A stretch of DNA of 64,000 bases from an uncultured Veillonellaceae bacterium (GCA_945867815.1 CAMBIX010000004.1:62001-126000); one strand, 5' to 3'. Positions 8,366 through 17,275 are shown, numbered from the stretch's first letter. Numbers and translations are program-made. Notes: generated by a model from the letters alone, not told the origin.

Positions 8366-8374
8366 TGCTATAAT
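8366..8374 (+). promoter_or_regulatory. Extended -10 promoter element for the DUF805 gene
   Basis: TGCTATAAT is a consensus extended -10 (TGnTATAAT), about 30 bases before the ATG at 8404. The -35 position (TTCATT) is poor, which is common when the extended -10 is present. Confidence 0.55.
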
Positions 8375-8403
8375 ACAAGGTAAACATATACAAGGAGGTT
8401 GCT

Positions 8404-9021
8404 ATGGATACATTATTCTACCTAGGGCAAGCCGTACTTATTGGCATGGTCGCCCTATTTATCGTATATTGGGGACAAAAGCTTCACATACCAGGTCTAT
8501 CCCTCTTCGGCCGCATGCGACGCTTTACTTTTCTTTGCTATTTAATTTTACTAACTGTATTGACTATCGCCTTTGATTCTTTCACGGCATCCCTCATGCG
8601 GTCTGTAACAATACTCCCTACCTATTGGGCGGTACGAGCTCTTATCATCTTTGGCTATATTGTGCTCCTGCCTTTTTATTATGTTATTTACACACGCAGG
8701 TTACACGACCTTAGTCTACCAGGATTCCCCGCTCTTATTTGGGGCGTCTTCCTCATATTCACCCAATCCTATATTACGGTAAAAGCAACCATGATGATGT
8801 TTACCATTATCATCATTATTGTTAATTTAATCCTTATCATTATTCCAGGCTGGGAAAAAGATAATCGTTTTGGGCCTGGCACAAGGCAAAAAAAAGAACG
8901 GCCTATCGCCCAACGACGCCGTTCCATGCAAGTACCACCACCAACTCCTAATCCAATGAGAAAATCATCCCGCAACCCACGCGAACTACCACAACCAATT
9001 CGGCGTCCACGCCGTCATTAA
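8404..9021 (+). CDS. DUF805 family inner-membrane protein with a basic Pro/Arg tail
   Basis: The 205-residue protein has four or five hydrophobic segments. The family marks are LFGRMRRFTFLCYL (34-47), YTRRLHDLSLPGFP (about 97-110) and the closing IIPGWEKDNRFGPG (about 146-159). DUF805 proteins are small membrane proteins of unknown function. After the last helix there is a 45-residue tail rich in Arg and Pro (PIAQRRR, QPIRRPRRH) that should face the cytoplasm and is longer than usual. The start is supported by an AAGGAGG site and an extended -10 promoter. It is followed within one base by a terminator. Confidence 0.8.
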   Translation: MDTLFYLGQAVLIGMVALFIVYWGQKLHIPGLSLFGRMRRFTFLCYLILLTVLTIAFDSFTASLMRSVTILPTYWAVRALIIFGYIVLLPFYYVIYTRRLHDLSLPGFPALIWGVFLIFTQSYITVKATMMMFTIIIIIVNLILIIIPGWEKDNRFGPGTRQKKERPIAQRRRSMQVPPPTPNPMRKSSRNPRELPQPIRRPRRH

Positions 9022-9057
9022 AAACAAATGCCCCAGTTTAAACTGGGGCATTTGTTT
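9022..9057. terminator. Perfect palindromic terminator between convergent genes
   Basis: A perfect stem (AAAACAAATGCCCCAGTTT and its complement; about 19 bp) starts directly at the DUF805 stop codon and ends in TTTT. Being symmetrical, it can serve both converging genes. Confidence 0.9.
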
Positions 9058-9058
9058 T

Positions 9059-9097
9059 ACCTATTCAACGTACCTATTCAACGTACCTATTCAACGG
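9059..9097. repeat. Three tandem copies of a 13-bp unit overlapping a stop codon
   Basis: The unit ACCTATTCAACGT occurs three times in tandem (9059-9071, 9072-9084, 9085-9097; the last copy differs in its final base). The stop codon of the minus-strand gene (9091-9093) lies in the third copy. Confidence 0.9.
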
Positions 9098-9567
9098 AAA
9101 AAAGAAGCCTTAGGTCGACCCAATACAACCGACCAGAGCATGCCTTTGCGTAACTCTTGTCGGCGCCTCTGGCAAAGCTGACGACGCTTCTCTTCGACCA
9201 TAGACACACCCATAATGCTAACTATATCTTGTTTAAGGTCTGGCTTAACATCTGGTTTTTCTATTTTTAAGTCTTCATGTACCGTTGGTTTTAAGATATG
9301 TAAGTTTTCTTTAACCTCATGAGGATTAATACCATCTATGTCCTCTCGAGCCGATGGTCCCCGCCAAGTCTCTATCGATTTCTCATCAGCCGTCTCCCAG
9401 GAACCCCCGCCATAAGAACTAGACTCTATATACTCAACAGGCCCTGTTTCCATCGTTTGCTCTTGACTTGGTTCCTCCACCTTGCGTTCTATCTTAATGC
9501 CATAGCGCTTTTCCATTTCTTCCCAAGTATCCACTGGGCCAGTCATATTTTGCTTGGATTCACTCAT
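9091..9567 (-). CDS. Hydrophilic protein of unknown function, third gene of the FloA cluster
   Basis: The 158-residue product has no signal or membrane segment. It is rich in Glu, Lys and Pro up to about residue 120 (for example DLKIEKPDVKPDLKQD) and then has a basic stretch EEKRRQLCQRRRQELRKG before a hydrophobic end (MLWSVVLGRPKASFFR). It lies 20 bases after floA on the same strand, so it is probably co-transcribed; a small gene of unknown role follows floA in Bacillus as well (yqfB), but I see no similarity to claim. The basic end could contact membrane or nucleic acid; this is a guess. Confidence 0.6.
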   Translation of the reverse strand: MSESKQNMTGPVDTWEEMEKRYGIKIERKVEEPSQEQTMETGPVEYIESSSYGGGSWETADEKSIETWRGPSAREDIDGINPHEVKENLHILKPTVHEDLKIEKPDVKPDLKQDIVSIMGVSMVEEKRRQLCQRRRQELRKGMLWSVVLGRPKASFFR

Positions 9568-9587
9568 ACTTTATCTACTCTTTCCTA

Positions 9588-10607
9588 TTATTGTGCCGTT
9601 GATGGATGAATTTCCAATTGGTCAACCCCATCAGCTGCTAGGTTTTCACGCATTTTCGTATCTGCCATAACATTATTCATGTTATAGTAATCCATAACAC
9701 CCATATGACCAGCCCGCATAGCTTCCGCTATAGCATTTGGTACTTCCGCTTGTGCTTCCACTACCTTGGCCTGCATTTCTTGGGTATAAGCACGCATTTC
9801 CTGTTCTTTCGCAACAGCCATAGCCCGCCGTTCTTCTGCCTTAGCTTGCGCAATATTTTTATCGGCTTCGGCTTGGTCTGTTAAAAGCTGAGCCCCAATA
9901 TTACGTCCCACGTCAACATCAGCAATATCAATAGACAAGATTTCAAAAGCTGTCCCCGCATCAAGGCCCTTACTTAAGACCGTACGAGAAATATGATCTG
10001 GATTTTCTAATACATCTGTATGTTCATTAGAAGAACCAACCGTTGTAACGATACCTTCGCCAACACGAGCAATGATCGTCCCTTCACCAGCCCCGCCAAC
10101 GAGACGGTCAATATTGGCACGGACCGTTACACGAGCCCGCACTTTAAGTTCAATCCCGTTTTTAGCTACAGCAGAGATAATCGGCGTCTCAATAACTTTA
10201 GGATTAACACTCATCTGCACCGCTTCTAATACATCACGGCCAGCCAAATCAATAGCCGCTGACCGTTCAAAGGTAAGCGGTATAGAGGCTCGTTCTGCTG
10301 CAATCAAGGCATCAACTACCTTATCCACATCACCACCAGCCAAGTAATGCGCTTCCAATTGATTAACATTGACATGTAAACCTGCCTTATTTGCCTTAAT
10401 TAAAGGCATCACAATCTTAGCCGGGGATACTCGGCGAAAACGCATACCAACTAAGGTAAAAATACCTACATTCACACCCGCAGCTAAAGCTGAAATCCAT
10501 AGGCCTAAGGGCACAAAGTGTAAAAATAAAGCAATCACACAAATAACAATCACAACAAGAACAACTAATCCAGCATTAGCGGCTCCTAGTAAACTAGCTG
10601 CAAACAT
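9588..10607 (-). CDS. floA: Flotillin-like protein FloA (UPF0365)
   Basis: FloA proteins are membrane-associated scaffolds of bacterial functional membrane microdomains. The 339-residue length is typical. An N-terminal hydrophobic hairpin (about 12-55) is followed by the SPFH-like region ([55 protein letters not shown]) and the alanine/glutamate-rich coiled coil with [20 protein letters not shown] good AACGGAGGAG site supports the ATG at 10607. It follows the flavin reductase gene by 13 bases. Its usual partner NfeD is nearby at 11338-11823 but behind a separate terminator. Confidence 0.95.
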   Translation of the reverse strand: MFAASLLGAANAGLVVLVVIVICVIALFLHFVPLGLWISALAAGVNVGIFTLVGMRFRRVSPAKIVMPLIKANKAGLHVNVNQLEAHYLAGGDVDKVVDALIAAERASIPLTFERSAAIDLAGRDVLEAVQMSVNPKVIETPIISAVAKNGIELKVRARVTVRANIDRLVGGAGEGTIIARVGEGIVTTVGSSNEHTDVLENPDHISRTVLSKGLDAGTAFEILSIDIADVDVGRNIGAQLLTDQAEADKNIAQAKAEERRAMAVAKEQEMRAYTQEMQAKVVEAQAEVPNAIAEAMRAGHMGVMDYYNMNNVMADTKMRENLAADGVDQLEIHPSTAQ

Positions 10608-10620
10608 ACATCTCCTCCGT

Positions 10621-11154
10621 TTATTTTCTAATCATTTCTACTACTTCGCCAATATATATCGTATGTGGCTTATCTGCTAAGCTATCTGTCGCATAAAAAT
10701 GTTCTACCACATCAGCGGGAATCTTAGTCTTATCAAAATCATGGCTATAGATTTTACGAAGCACCAAGGTCGTCGTTGCTTCTTCATAGGTAACACCCTT
10801 GTTTAAGAATTTAGGTGTCAAGCCCGTTTCTGCCACCTTATCTATGTCTCGACCGGACTGACTACCCATAACACCTAAGGCTTTTAAATACTTAGCATCA
10901 TCATAAAAGGAAACCGTAAAGTAATCATTATCTTCTATAAACTGATGTGTATAGCGAGCTGGTTTAATAAAAACGGTACATACATTTTTACCTTTTTTAG
11001 CATCGCCCCATAGAGAACCTAGCATGCCCCAACTAATAGTCATAGAATTAAAGTTTTCTTTTGTACCAGCTGTTACTAGCGCCCATTGGTCATCAAATAA
11101 GCGAAAAATATCTGGATTAAAATCTTTCATTGCGATTCTATCTCTTGTCTGCAT
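10621..11154 (-). CDS. Flavin reductase family protein (FMN-binding split barrel)
   Basis: The ATG at 11154 is chosen because AAAAGGAGAG lies just upstream; an upstream in-frame codon at 11211 has no binding site. The 177-residue protein shows the flavin-reductase-like domain: [26 protein letters not shown] (27-52) and [22 protein letters not shown], where the R-Y-T segment lines the FMN site. Such proteins reduce or bind FMN in the cytoplasm. It is the first gene of a probable operon with floA. A promoter -10 and a 7-bp inverted repeat lie 38-66 bases upstream. Confidence 0.85.
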   Translation of the reverse strand: MQTRDRIAMKDFNPDIFRLFDDQWALVTAGTKENFNSMTISWGMLGSLWGDAKKGKNVCTVFIKPARYTHQFIEDNDYFTVSFYDDAKYLKALGVMGSQSGRDIDKVAETGLTPKFLNKGVTYEEATTTLVLRKIYSHDFDKTKIPADVVEHFYATDSLADKPHTIYIGEVVEMIRK

Positions 11155-11191
11155 AATAATCTCTCCTTTTCTAACAAATAATACCTTTACT

Positions 11192-11220
11192 ATTATACCT
11201 AAGACCAGCACATCTGGTCT
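11192..11220 (-). promoter_or_regulatory. Promoter -10 and palindromic operator candidate for the flavin reductase-floA operon
   Basis: TATAAT (minus strand, 11192-11197) is preceded by a perfect 7-bp inverted repeat AGACCAG-5nt-CTGGTCT (11202-11220) that fills the spacer region. No good -35 is seen, so a regulator binding at the palindrome may be needed or may block the site. Confidence 0.45.
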
Positions 11221-11231
11221 ATATACATTCT

Positions 11232-11273
11232 AAAAAATGCTAACAAGAAGGGTCTACTTCTTGTTAGCATTTT
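11232..11273 (-). terminator. Strong terminator of the nfeD gene
   Basis: A perfect 17-bp stem (11234-11250 against 11257-11273) is followed on the minus strand by T6. It separates nfeD from the flavin reductase-floA operon. Confidence 0.9.
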
Positions 11274-11337
11274 ACAACTACCTATATTATCTTTTACGCA
11301 CTTACAATTCAATAATGCAATAGGGCGAGTCTATCCA

Positions 11338-11823
11338 CTACTTGATACCCCTATCTGTATCGTAACGCCTAACTACAATACCTGTCCCATCTACACGGAT
11401 AACAATAACTTTTGTACCCGCTTCATAAAAATCACCTTCAGTAACTACATTAACAGGTTGCCCATCAATATCGACAATACCGGCAGGCCGCAGAATCGAT
11501 CTAGCCACCCCTGTTTTACCAACTAAGTCTTTTGGCAAAGGAGCCGATATATAGCCCTTATCACTAGTCGACTGCCAATGCAGGGTTAAATACTTGCCAA
11601 TCCATCCCTTATGAAAATGACTGACCACGTACAAAAAGCCACCAATTACGCAAATCGCCACAAGAAGACATACAAGGCCAGCTAAAAGATCTGCCCCTAA
11701 TAAGAAAAAGAGTGACCACAGTAGAGCCAAAAGCCCTATAAATCCAAAGATGCCAAAACCAGGTATAATTACTTCAATCAGCAAAAAAGCAAGACCTAGT
11801 AATAATATATCATACGTCTCCAT
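11338..11823 (-). CDS. NfeD family membrane protein (short form)
   Basis: The ATG at 11823 is chosen; AAAGGAGGG is eight bases upstream, whereas the GTG two codons earlier is too close. The 161-residue protein has hydrophobic segments at about 5-25, 27-45 and 50-70, and a C-terminal OB-fold domain (LVGKTGVARSILRPAGIVDIDGQPVNVVTEG, VIVIRVDGTGIVVRR). Short NfeD proteins lack the serine protease domain of the long form and work with flotillin- or stomatin-type proteins. FloA is encoded less than 1 kb further along the same strand. Confidence 0.9.
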   Translation of the reverse strand: METYDILLLGLAFLLIEVIIPGFGIFGFIGLLALLWSLFFLLGADLLAGLVCLLVAICVIGGFLYVVSHFHKGWIGKYLTLHWQSTSDKGYISAPLPKDLVGKTGVARSILRPAGIVDIDGQPVNVVTEGDFYEAGTKVIVIRVDGTGIVVRRYDTDRGIK

Positions 11824-11881
11824 AGACACTCCCTCCTTTATGATAAATCGTCTCTTTATTTAACTTATCATTCATGTAACT

Positions 11882-12079
11882 TTCGGCATCACGCATTTTT
11901 CAAGGCTCATGTAAATTGCAGTGCTTACACATGTTGCAGCACTTACACACTTTACACTACTCACGTATATTGCAATACTTACATACGTTACAGCGCTTAT
12001 ACATGTTGCAATACTCGTGCACGTTTCAGCACTTACGCACTTTTCAGCACTTACACACTTTTTAATGCTCACGCACATT
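11882..12079. repeat. Degenerate 18-bp minisatellite, 11 copies
   Basis: Aligned in steps of 18 from 11882 to 12079, all eleven units keep a shared pattern close to GCAGCACTTACACACGTT (plus strand). Differences between units are mostly transitions (G/A, C/T). It fills almost the whole gap between uraA and nfeD. On the minus strand it forms an open frame of hexapeptide repeats such as KCVSAE, TCISAV and TYVSIA, but no ribosome binding site precedes its ATG at 12078, so I do not call a gene. Confidence 0.9.
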
Positions 12080-12112
12080 TATAACTATGCTAGCAGTCAA
12101 ATAATATATCCT

Positions 12113-13414
12113 TTAGTGCTGTTTCTGATTTTCATACCCTTCTTTTAATTGTTCATTACCAATCCCTGTTACACGGAAAATAGTAAACAAGAGGCTTAAG
12201 CACATAGCTACTATCGTAGCTAGACCCATACCCTTCAATTCAACAGGCCCGATATCAACAGCCACGCCACTAATACCTGTCACAATAGTAATAGCCGTCA
12301 AAATCAAGTTTGCTGGATTGGAATAATCAACTTTCCGTTCAACTAGCATGCGGAAACCAGAAGCTGCAATAATCCCAAAGAGCAAGATACTCACACCACC
12401 CATAACCGGTACTGGAATGGCATGGATAACAGCGGCAATTTTACCAACAAAGGAGAAAAGAATGGCCAGCACAGCGGCCCCGCCAATAACATATACACTG
12501 AAGACGCGAGTAATAGCTAAAACACCAATATTTTCACCATAGGTCGTATTTGGCGTAGCCCCTAATAAACCAGACAAAACGTTAGCAATACCATCACCTA
12601 ACAAAGACCGTTTTAACCCTGGGTCTTTTAACAAATCTTTGCCAACAATACTACCTGTAACAACCAAGTGTCCCACATGTTCGGCAAACACAACGAACAA
12701 GGCAGGCATAATCATCAATATGGCGTTAATATTGAAGGACGGTTTATAAAAATGAGGTACAGCCACCCAAGGCGCCGCACTAATAGAGGCTGTATCCAAG
12801 ACGCCCATATAAAGAGCTAGCACATAACCAGCTACTACCCCAAACAAAATAGGAATGACAGCAAAAAAACCACGGAAAAGAACCGTCCCTAGAATGGTTA
12901 CCACTAAAGTAAAAAGCGACAAAAGCAAAACTTGTTCATGCGCTAATCCCAAAGTCTGCCAAGAATCCCCCGTGATGCCAGCCATTCCCATCGCTACTGG
13001 TACTAATTCCAAACCTATAACGGCCACAATAGCTCCCATAGCTGCTGGCGGGAAGAGCACGTCAATCCAGCCAATACCAACGAGTCGCACAAGGAGGGAC
13101 AAAAGAATAAAGGCAATACCAAAGCAAATAAAGCCCCCTTGCGCATCACCATAAGTCATACCTGTAGACATAACCGTCATAACCGGTGCTATAAAAGCAA
13201 AGCTCGAGCCCAAATAAGCAGGAATCTTGCGCTGACAAATAAAAATGTAAATAATGGTGCCAATACCATTCATAAATAAAGCCGTTGCTGGGTCAACCTT
13301 TAATAAATAAGGCACCAACACGGTAGACCCAAACATAGCAAATAAATGTTGCAAACTCAATGGAAACAAAGCACTGCGCGGTGGTATTTCCTGTACGCCA
13401 ATAATGTCTTTCAT
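12113..13414 (-). CDS. uraA: Uracil/xanthine permease (NCS2 family)
   Basis: The 433-residue protein has about 14 hydrophobic segments and imports a nucleobase with protons across the inner membrane. The N-terminal SLQHLFAMFGSTVLVPYLL (20-38) and FVVFAEHVGHLVVTG (about 245-259), with the Glu that contacts uracil in UraA, support the uracil branch; xanthine or uric acid is the main alternative. The motif GENIGVLAITRVFSVYV (about 299-315) is also typical. It is monocistronic, and the 18-bp minisatellite begins 34 bases past its stop. Confidence 0.9.
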   Translation of the reverse strand: MKDIIGVQEIPPRSALFPLSLQHLFAMFGSTVLVPYLLKVDPATALFMNGIGTIIYIFICQRKIPAYLGSSFAFIAPVMTVMSTGMTYGDAQGGFICFGIAFILLSLLVRLVGIGWIDVLFPPAAMGAIVAVIGLELVPVAMGMAGITGDSWQTLGLAHEQVLLLSLFTLVVTILGTVLFRGFFAVIPILFGVVAGYVLALYMGVLDTASISAAPWVAVPHFYKPSFNINAILMIMPALFVVFAEHVGHLVVTGSIVGKDLLKDPGLKRSLLGDGIANVLSGLLGATPNTTYGENIGVLAITRVFSVYVIGGAAVLAILFSFVGKIAAVIHAIPVPVMGGVSILLFGIIAASGFRMLVERKVDYSNPANLILTAITIVTGISGVAVDIGPVELKGMGLATIVAMCLSLLFTIFRVTGIGNEQLKEGYENQKQH

Positions 13415-13524
13415 AAACTGTCTTCAAACTACCTTTCCTACTTATAACTACAATAACGCCTATCTAAATCAAGTATCCCATCCTTTCCTTGCTATCATAG
13501 ACTATAACTTTCCTATACTGCGCC

Positions 13525-14991
13525 CTATTTCTCTTCGACTTGAGGCTCACTTAACTTTTGTGGCTTAAAACGGCTCTGCGTTTCTTCCCGCAAGGACTGT
13601 TGATTTTGCTTACTCCGTGCCTTCGTACCAACTCCACTTTTCGTCAAGGCGCTACGACGGGCAATATTTAAGAGTAATCCAATAGCCGCAAAATTAACCA
13701 ACAAAGAGGACCCACCATAGGAAATGAAAGGCAGTGGTACGCCTGTAACAGGCAGCATACCATTAACCATCAGCATATTAAAAAAGGCCTGAAAGCTAAT
13801 TAGGAAGGTACAGCCAACTGCTAACAAGGCGCCAAAATAATCACGAGCGTTTTTAGCAATCTGTAGACCCAAAAAAGTAAACAAAAGGAATAGGCCAACA
13901 AGAAAAATCGAACCGATAAAACCTGTTTCCTGAGCCCACACGGCAAAAGCAAAGTCTGTATGTGCTTCCGGTAGGTAAAAGAACTTGGCCGTCCCATGAC
14001 CAATGCCCTCTCCGAAAAAGCCACCTGAGCCAATGGCAATTAAACCCTGTACCGTCTGATACCCTAAGTCTCTTGCATGGGACCAAGGATCATACCAAGA
14101 TTGTACGCGTTCCGCCCGATACGGAGAGAGCCAAATGGCAATTCCCACGGCAACAGCCATAACAAGAATAGCTATACCGATGCCCTTAAGCTGGGATTTA
14201 TCTAAGCCGCCCATACAAAAAACAACCAAGGATACCATAAAGATAAGAACAGCCGTCCCCATATCGGGTTCTATAATAGTAGCTACTGCATAAGCAATAG
14301 GCACTAAGAATATACATAAATCAGGAGATAAAACGGGTAATTTCTGCCGAATAGACCATCGCCTTAGACACTTCCAAGGGGCGAAATGACCAAATTCCAT
14401 CTTATCATGAGTCTCTCGCCACTTATTAACCCACATGGCAGTCCATACAATAGACGCCAACTTAGCAAATTCTGATGGCTGTATAGAGACTCCGGCAATC
14501 TGAAACCAACGCCGTGCCCCATTGACAACCGTACCCCCCCCTAACACCGCTATAAGCAAAACAAAGATAATACCGGCTATCCAGGCCTGCCACTTTCGGC
14601 TCTTTAAGTGAGAGTACTTAAATTTATACATACTATAAGCAACAATGACGCCTAAGACAAGAGAAATCATTTGGACAATGGCCTGTCTACTAAAGATATT
14701 GCCCGAGGAAGAGGCCGCTGCATAAGTTGCACTAAAAATGTTAACAAGGCCAATCAAAGAGATAATAAGAATAACCACTATAATCCCTTGAGCTTCATTC
14801 TTAACAACGCGATTCCAAAGTTTTTGACAGCTAAAAGCAAACTGGTAACAACGATGGATAAATAATTCCCACCACGTAGGTGGCCGCTTATGTTTCAATC
14901 GAATGGGCGTAGTCACCTTTAGTTCTGACAAGACAGCCTGTACCTGAGCATCCTGCTCTTGTCCCTGCCGGTCTCGTTCCTTTTTATTCAT
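13525..14991 (-). CDS. ftsW: Peptidoglycan glycosyltransferase FtsW (SEDS family)
   Basis: FtsW polymerises lipid II at the division septum together with a class B penicillin-binding protein. The 488 residues contain about ten membrane segments after a charged N-terminal tail of 65 residues. SEDS marks are ARRWFQIAGVSIQPSEFAK (159-177), IIEPDMGTA (about 240-248) with the conserved Asp near the active site, LPEAHTDFAFAVWAQETG (about 332-349) and GVPLPFISYGGSS (about 422-434). A charged C-terminal tail of about 45 residues is long for the family. The start overlaps the trmB stop by 8 bases. RodA is the alternative; FtsW fits the extended cytoplasmic ends better. Confidence 0.85.
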   Translation of the reverse strand: MNKKERDRQGQEQDAQVQAVLSELKVTTPIRLKHKRPPTWWELFIHRCYQFAFSCQKLWNRVVKNEAQGIIVVILIISLIGLVNIFSATYAAASSSGNIFSRQAIVQMISLVLGVIVAYSMYKFKYSHLKSRKWQAWIAGIIFVLLIAVLGGGTVVNGARRWFQIAGVSIQPSEFAKLASIVWTAMWVNKWRETHDKMEFGHFAPWKCLRRWSIRQKLPVLSPDLCIFLVPIAYAVATIIEPDMGTAVLIFMVSLVVFCMGGLDKSQLKGIGIAILVMAVAVGIAIWLSPYRAERVQSWYDPWSHARDLGYQTVQGLIAIGSGGFFGEGIGHGTAKFFYLPEAHTDFAFAVWAQETGFIGSIFLVGLFLLFTFLGLQIAKNARDYFGALLAVGCTFLISFQAFFNMLMVNGMLPVTGVPLPFISYGGSSLLVNFAAIGLLLNIARRSALTKSGVGTKARSKQNQQSLREETQSRFKPQKLSEPQVEEK

Positions 14992-15646
14992 GGCTGTCTG
15001 CCTCCTCCGGTTTTACCGCTGCCAAGCGGAAGATTGGCTGACCTTTAGCACTAAATTTATGTTCATATTCCGTCTCTATATTAGGCGTATCCGTGCTATG
15101 CAAATCATAGGTAACATTTTTTAAGGCCCAGCCAGCCTCTCTGAACTCATCTAAGGAAAATAAGAAAAGGCCTTCATTATCTGTCTTAAAATGGACCTCC
15201 CCACCCTTAGCCAACAAACGAGCATAACGAGCTAAAAACGTATGGTAAGTCAAACGACGTTTTGCATGTTTCTTCTTAGGCCAAGGATCACAAAAGTTAA
15301 TATAAAAGCGATCCACTTCACCTGGTGCTACCACATCCTCAATATTAGCGATATCAAAAAGGGCGACCTTACCATTCTTAGCCGCCTGCTCATGAAGCTT
15401 CATGGCTGCATAATAGAGCACACCCAATTGTACTTCAAAGCCAACGAAATTAATCTCTGGATGGGTCTCAGCCATACCGGCTATAAACTGCCCCTTCCCC
15501 GTTCCTAATTCCATATACAAAGGCAAGTCTGGATTTGTAAACAAAGACCGCCATTTTCCCTTATAGGTTTCAAAATTATCGAGCAAGGCTGTATCTTCAA
15601 AATCATGGATAGCCTGGTCAATCCATGGTTTTCGTCTTAGTCTCAT
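14984..15646 (-). CDS. trmB: tRNA (guanine-N7)-methyltransferase
   Basis: TrmB methylates G46 in tRNA with S-adenosylmethionine. The start at 15646 (MRLRRKPW) has AGAGGAGT six bases upstream and is preferred to the codon at 15664. The 220-residue protein shows ELGTGKGQFI (about 53-62, SAM binding), FVGFEVQLGVLYYA, FINFCDPWPKKKHAKRRL (about 115-132, the TrmB signature with the catalytic DPWPK) and the closing TEYEHKF. It overlaps ftsW by 8 bases, suggesting translational coupling. Confidence 0.95.
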   Translation of the reverse strand: MRLRRKPWIDQAIHDFEDTALLDNFETYKGKWRSLFTNPDLPLYMELGTGKGQFIAGMAETHPEINFVGFEVQLGVLYYAAMKLHEQAAKNGKVALFDIANIEDVVAPGEVDRFYINFCDPWPKKKHAKRRLTYHTFLARYARLLAKGGEVHFKTDNEGLFLFSLDEFREAGWALKNVTYDLHSTDTPNIETEYEHKFSAKGQPIFRLAAVKPEEADSHE

Positions 15647-15689
15647 AATGACTCCTCTCAACAATACACATTTCTCTCTATTATACCAT

Positions 15690-15745
15690 AAAAGAGCCTC
15701 CCTCCAAGATAGTAACTACGTAACTTCTTGTAAGAGAGGCTCTGC
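15690..15745 (-). terminator. Terminator of the amino-acid permease gene
   Basis: AGAGCCTC (15693-15700) pairs with GAGGCTCT (15736-15743), and on the minus strand the hairpin is followed by TTTTA. It lies about 20 bases past the permease stop. Confidence 0.75.
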
Positions 15746-15764
15746 CTAAAAGCTATATTTTATT

Positions 15765-17171
15765 TTACTTCACTTCTAAATGCCCATCTTCGATAAGCAT
15801 ACCATGCTTGTCATACTTTTGCTTATTAAAGCCTAGCACGTAATAGAAAATAGTAACAACCGCCATAAATACCCAAGAAGCAACCAGCGACATGCGCGTA
15901 TCTGGATTAAAGAGCATACCTATCGTAACTAAGGCTAAGAAAATGATACACAAGTAATTAGCATACGGATACCAAGGCGACTTAAATTCATGTTTAGCCA
16001 TGACTTCCGGTCCCCAATACGCACGGAATTTCTTCTGTGACCAAGCTAAGACGAACCAAGCCAACATACCTGGGAATACAGACGCACTATACAAGTATAA
16101 GAAAAGTTTAGAATCAGGAATTAGGTAGTTAAGAATTACCCCAATCACAAGGCAACAAACTGTTACTAAAATACCTATGCGCGGTATCCCTGTCTTCGAT
16201 AGACGTTTGAAAATCTTTGGTGCCTGTCCATTCTGTGCCAAGGTATATAACATACGACCCGAACTATAAAGCCCGCTATTACAACCAGATAGAGCAGCAG
16301 TCAAAACAACGAAGTTAATAATGCCTGCCGCAATAGTAATACCTACCTTAGAGAAGGTCATAACAAAAGGACTGCCAATCATACTTACTTGGTCCCAAGG
16401 ATAGATACATAAGATAACAAAGATAGATCCAATATAAAAAATCAAAATACGCCAAGTAATATTCTTGGTTGCCTTACGTAAAGTTTCCTTCGGCTGCTGC
16501 GCTTCACCTGCGGTAATACCAACCAGCTCTACCCCTTGGAAAGCGGCCGCCACAACACACATAGCGCCCAACATACCAGCAAAACCATGTGGCATAAAAC
16601 CACCATGACTCCAGAGATTAGTCATACCTACGGCATTCCAGCCATTGCCAAAGCCAAAGATAATAATCATGGCACCTACAATTAACATAACAATAATGGT
16701 TGTTACCTTAATAATAGCAAACCAAAATTCAAATTCACCATAGTATTTAACAGCTGCTAAATTAGCACCAGCCACAATCAACATGCCACCTAAGGCGGAC
16801 ACCCACTGTGGTATCATCGGATACCAATATTTAACATAAATACCAACCGCTGTAATTTCTGACAGGCCTATAACAACCCACATAAACCAATAACTCCAGG
16901 CTGTTAAATACCCAATATAAGGACTAATATACTTATGTCCATAAGTAGCGAATGACCCAGTAACAGGCTCCTGATAGAGCATTTCGCCCATAATACGCAT
17001 AATAAAAAACATAATAACACCGGTTAAAGCATAGCATAATAATACCGATGGTCCAGCCAACATAATGGTGCTGGCCGCCCCCATAAAGAGTCCGACACCA
17101 ATCGTCCCACCTAGGGCAATCATCTCTACATGGCGTGGTTTTAAGCCACGTTCCATTTGTCTTTCTTTCAC
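15765..17171 (-). CDS. Amino acid permease (APC superfamily, AAT type)
   Basis: The start is taken as the GTG at 17171, eight bases after a GGAGG; an upstream in-frame GTG is part of that binding site. About twelve hydrophobic segments and the family opening RHVEMIALGGTIGVGLFMGAAS (near residues 14-35) and GSFATYGHKYISPYIGYLTAWSYW place it with GabP, AroP, ProY and LysP transporters, which import amino acids by proton symport. The substrate cannot be told from the sequence. It stands alone between its own promoter, with a palindrome in the spacer, and a terminator. Confidence 0.85.
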   Translation of the reverse strand: MKERQMERGLKPRHVEMIALGGTIGVGLFMGAASTIMLAGPSVLLCYALTGVIMFFIMRIMGEMLYQEPVTGSFATYGHKYISPYIGYLTAWSYWFMWVVIGLSEITAVGIYVKYWYPMIPQWVSALGGMLIVAGANLAAVKYYGEFEFWFAIIKVTTIIVMLIVGAMIIIFGFGNGWNAVGMTNLWSHGGFMPHGFAGMLGAMCVVAAAFQGVELVGITAGEAQQPKETLRKATKNITWRILIFYIGSIFVILCIYPWDQVSMIGSPFVMTFSKVGITIAAGIINFVVLTAALSGCNSGLYSSGRMLYTLAQNGQAPKIFKRLSKTGIPRIGILVTVCCLVIGVILNYLIPDSKLFLYLYSASVFPGMLAWFVLAWSQKKFRAYWGPEVMAKHEFKSPWYPYANYLCIIFLALVTIGMLFNPDTRMSLVASWVFMAVVTIFYYVLGFNKQKYDKHGMLIEDGHLEVK

Positions 17172-17246
17172 CTGTAAAACCTCCACTACTATATGACACG
17201 TACATTCTTATGAGACAAATTTCTTTCTCTCCATAATATAGTTAAT

Positions 17247-17275
17247 AATATACACTACCAGTGTACCTTTGTCAA
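17247..17275 (-). promoter_or_regulatory. Consensus promoter with palindromic operator in the spacer (amino-acid permease)
   Basis: On the minus strand TTGACA (17270-17275) and TATATT (17247-17252) are 17 bases apart. The spacer holds a perfect inverted repeat TACACT-3nt-AGTGTA (17251-17265) touching the -10. A repressor bound there would block polymerase directly. The leader of about 75 bases shows no obvious riboswitch. Confidence 0.75.

Noticed and set aside
11872-12078. Open frame of hexapeptide repeats on the minus strand
   Set aside because: It lies wholly inside the 18-bp minisatellite and no ribosome binding site precedes its ATG; reported as a repeat only.
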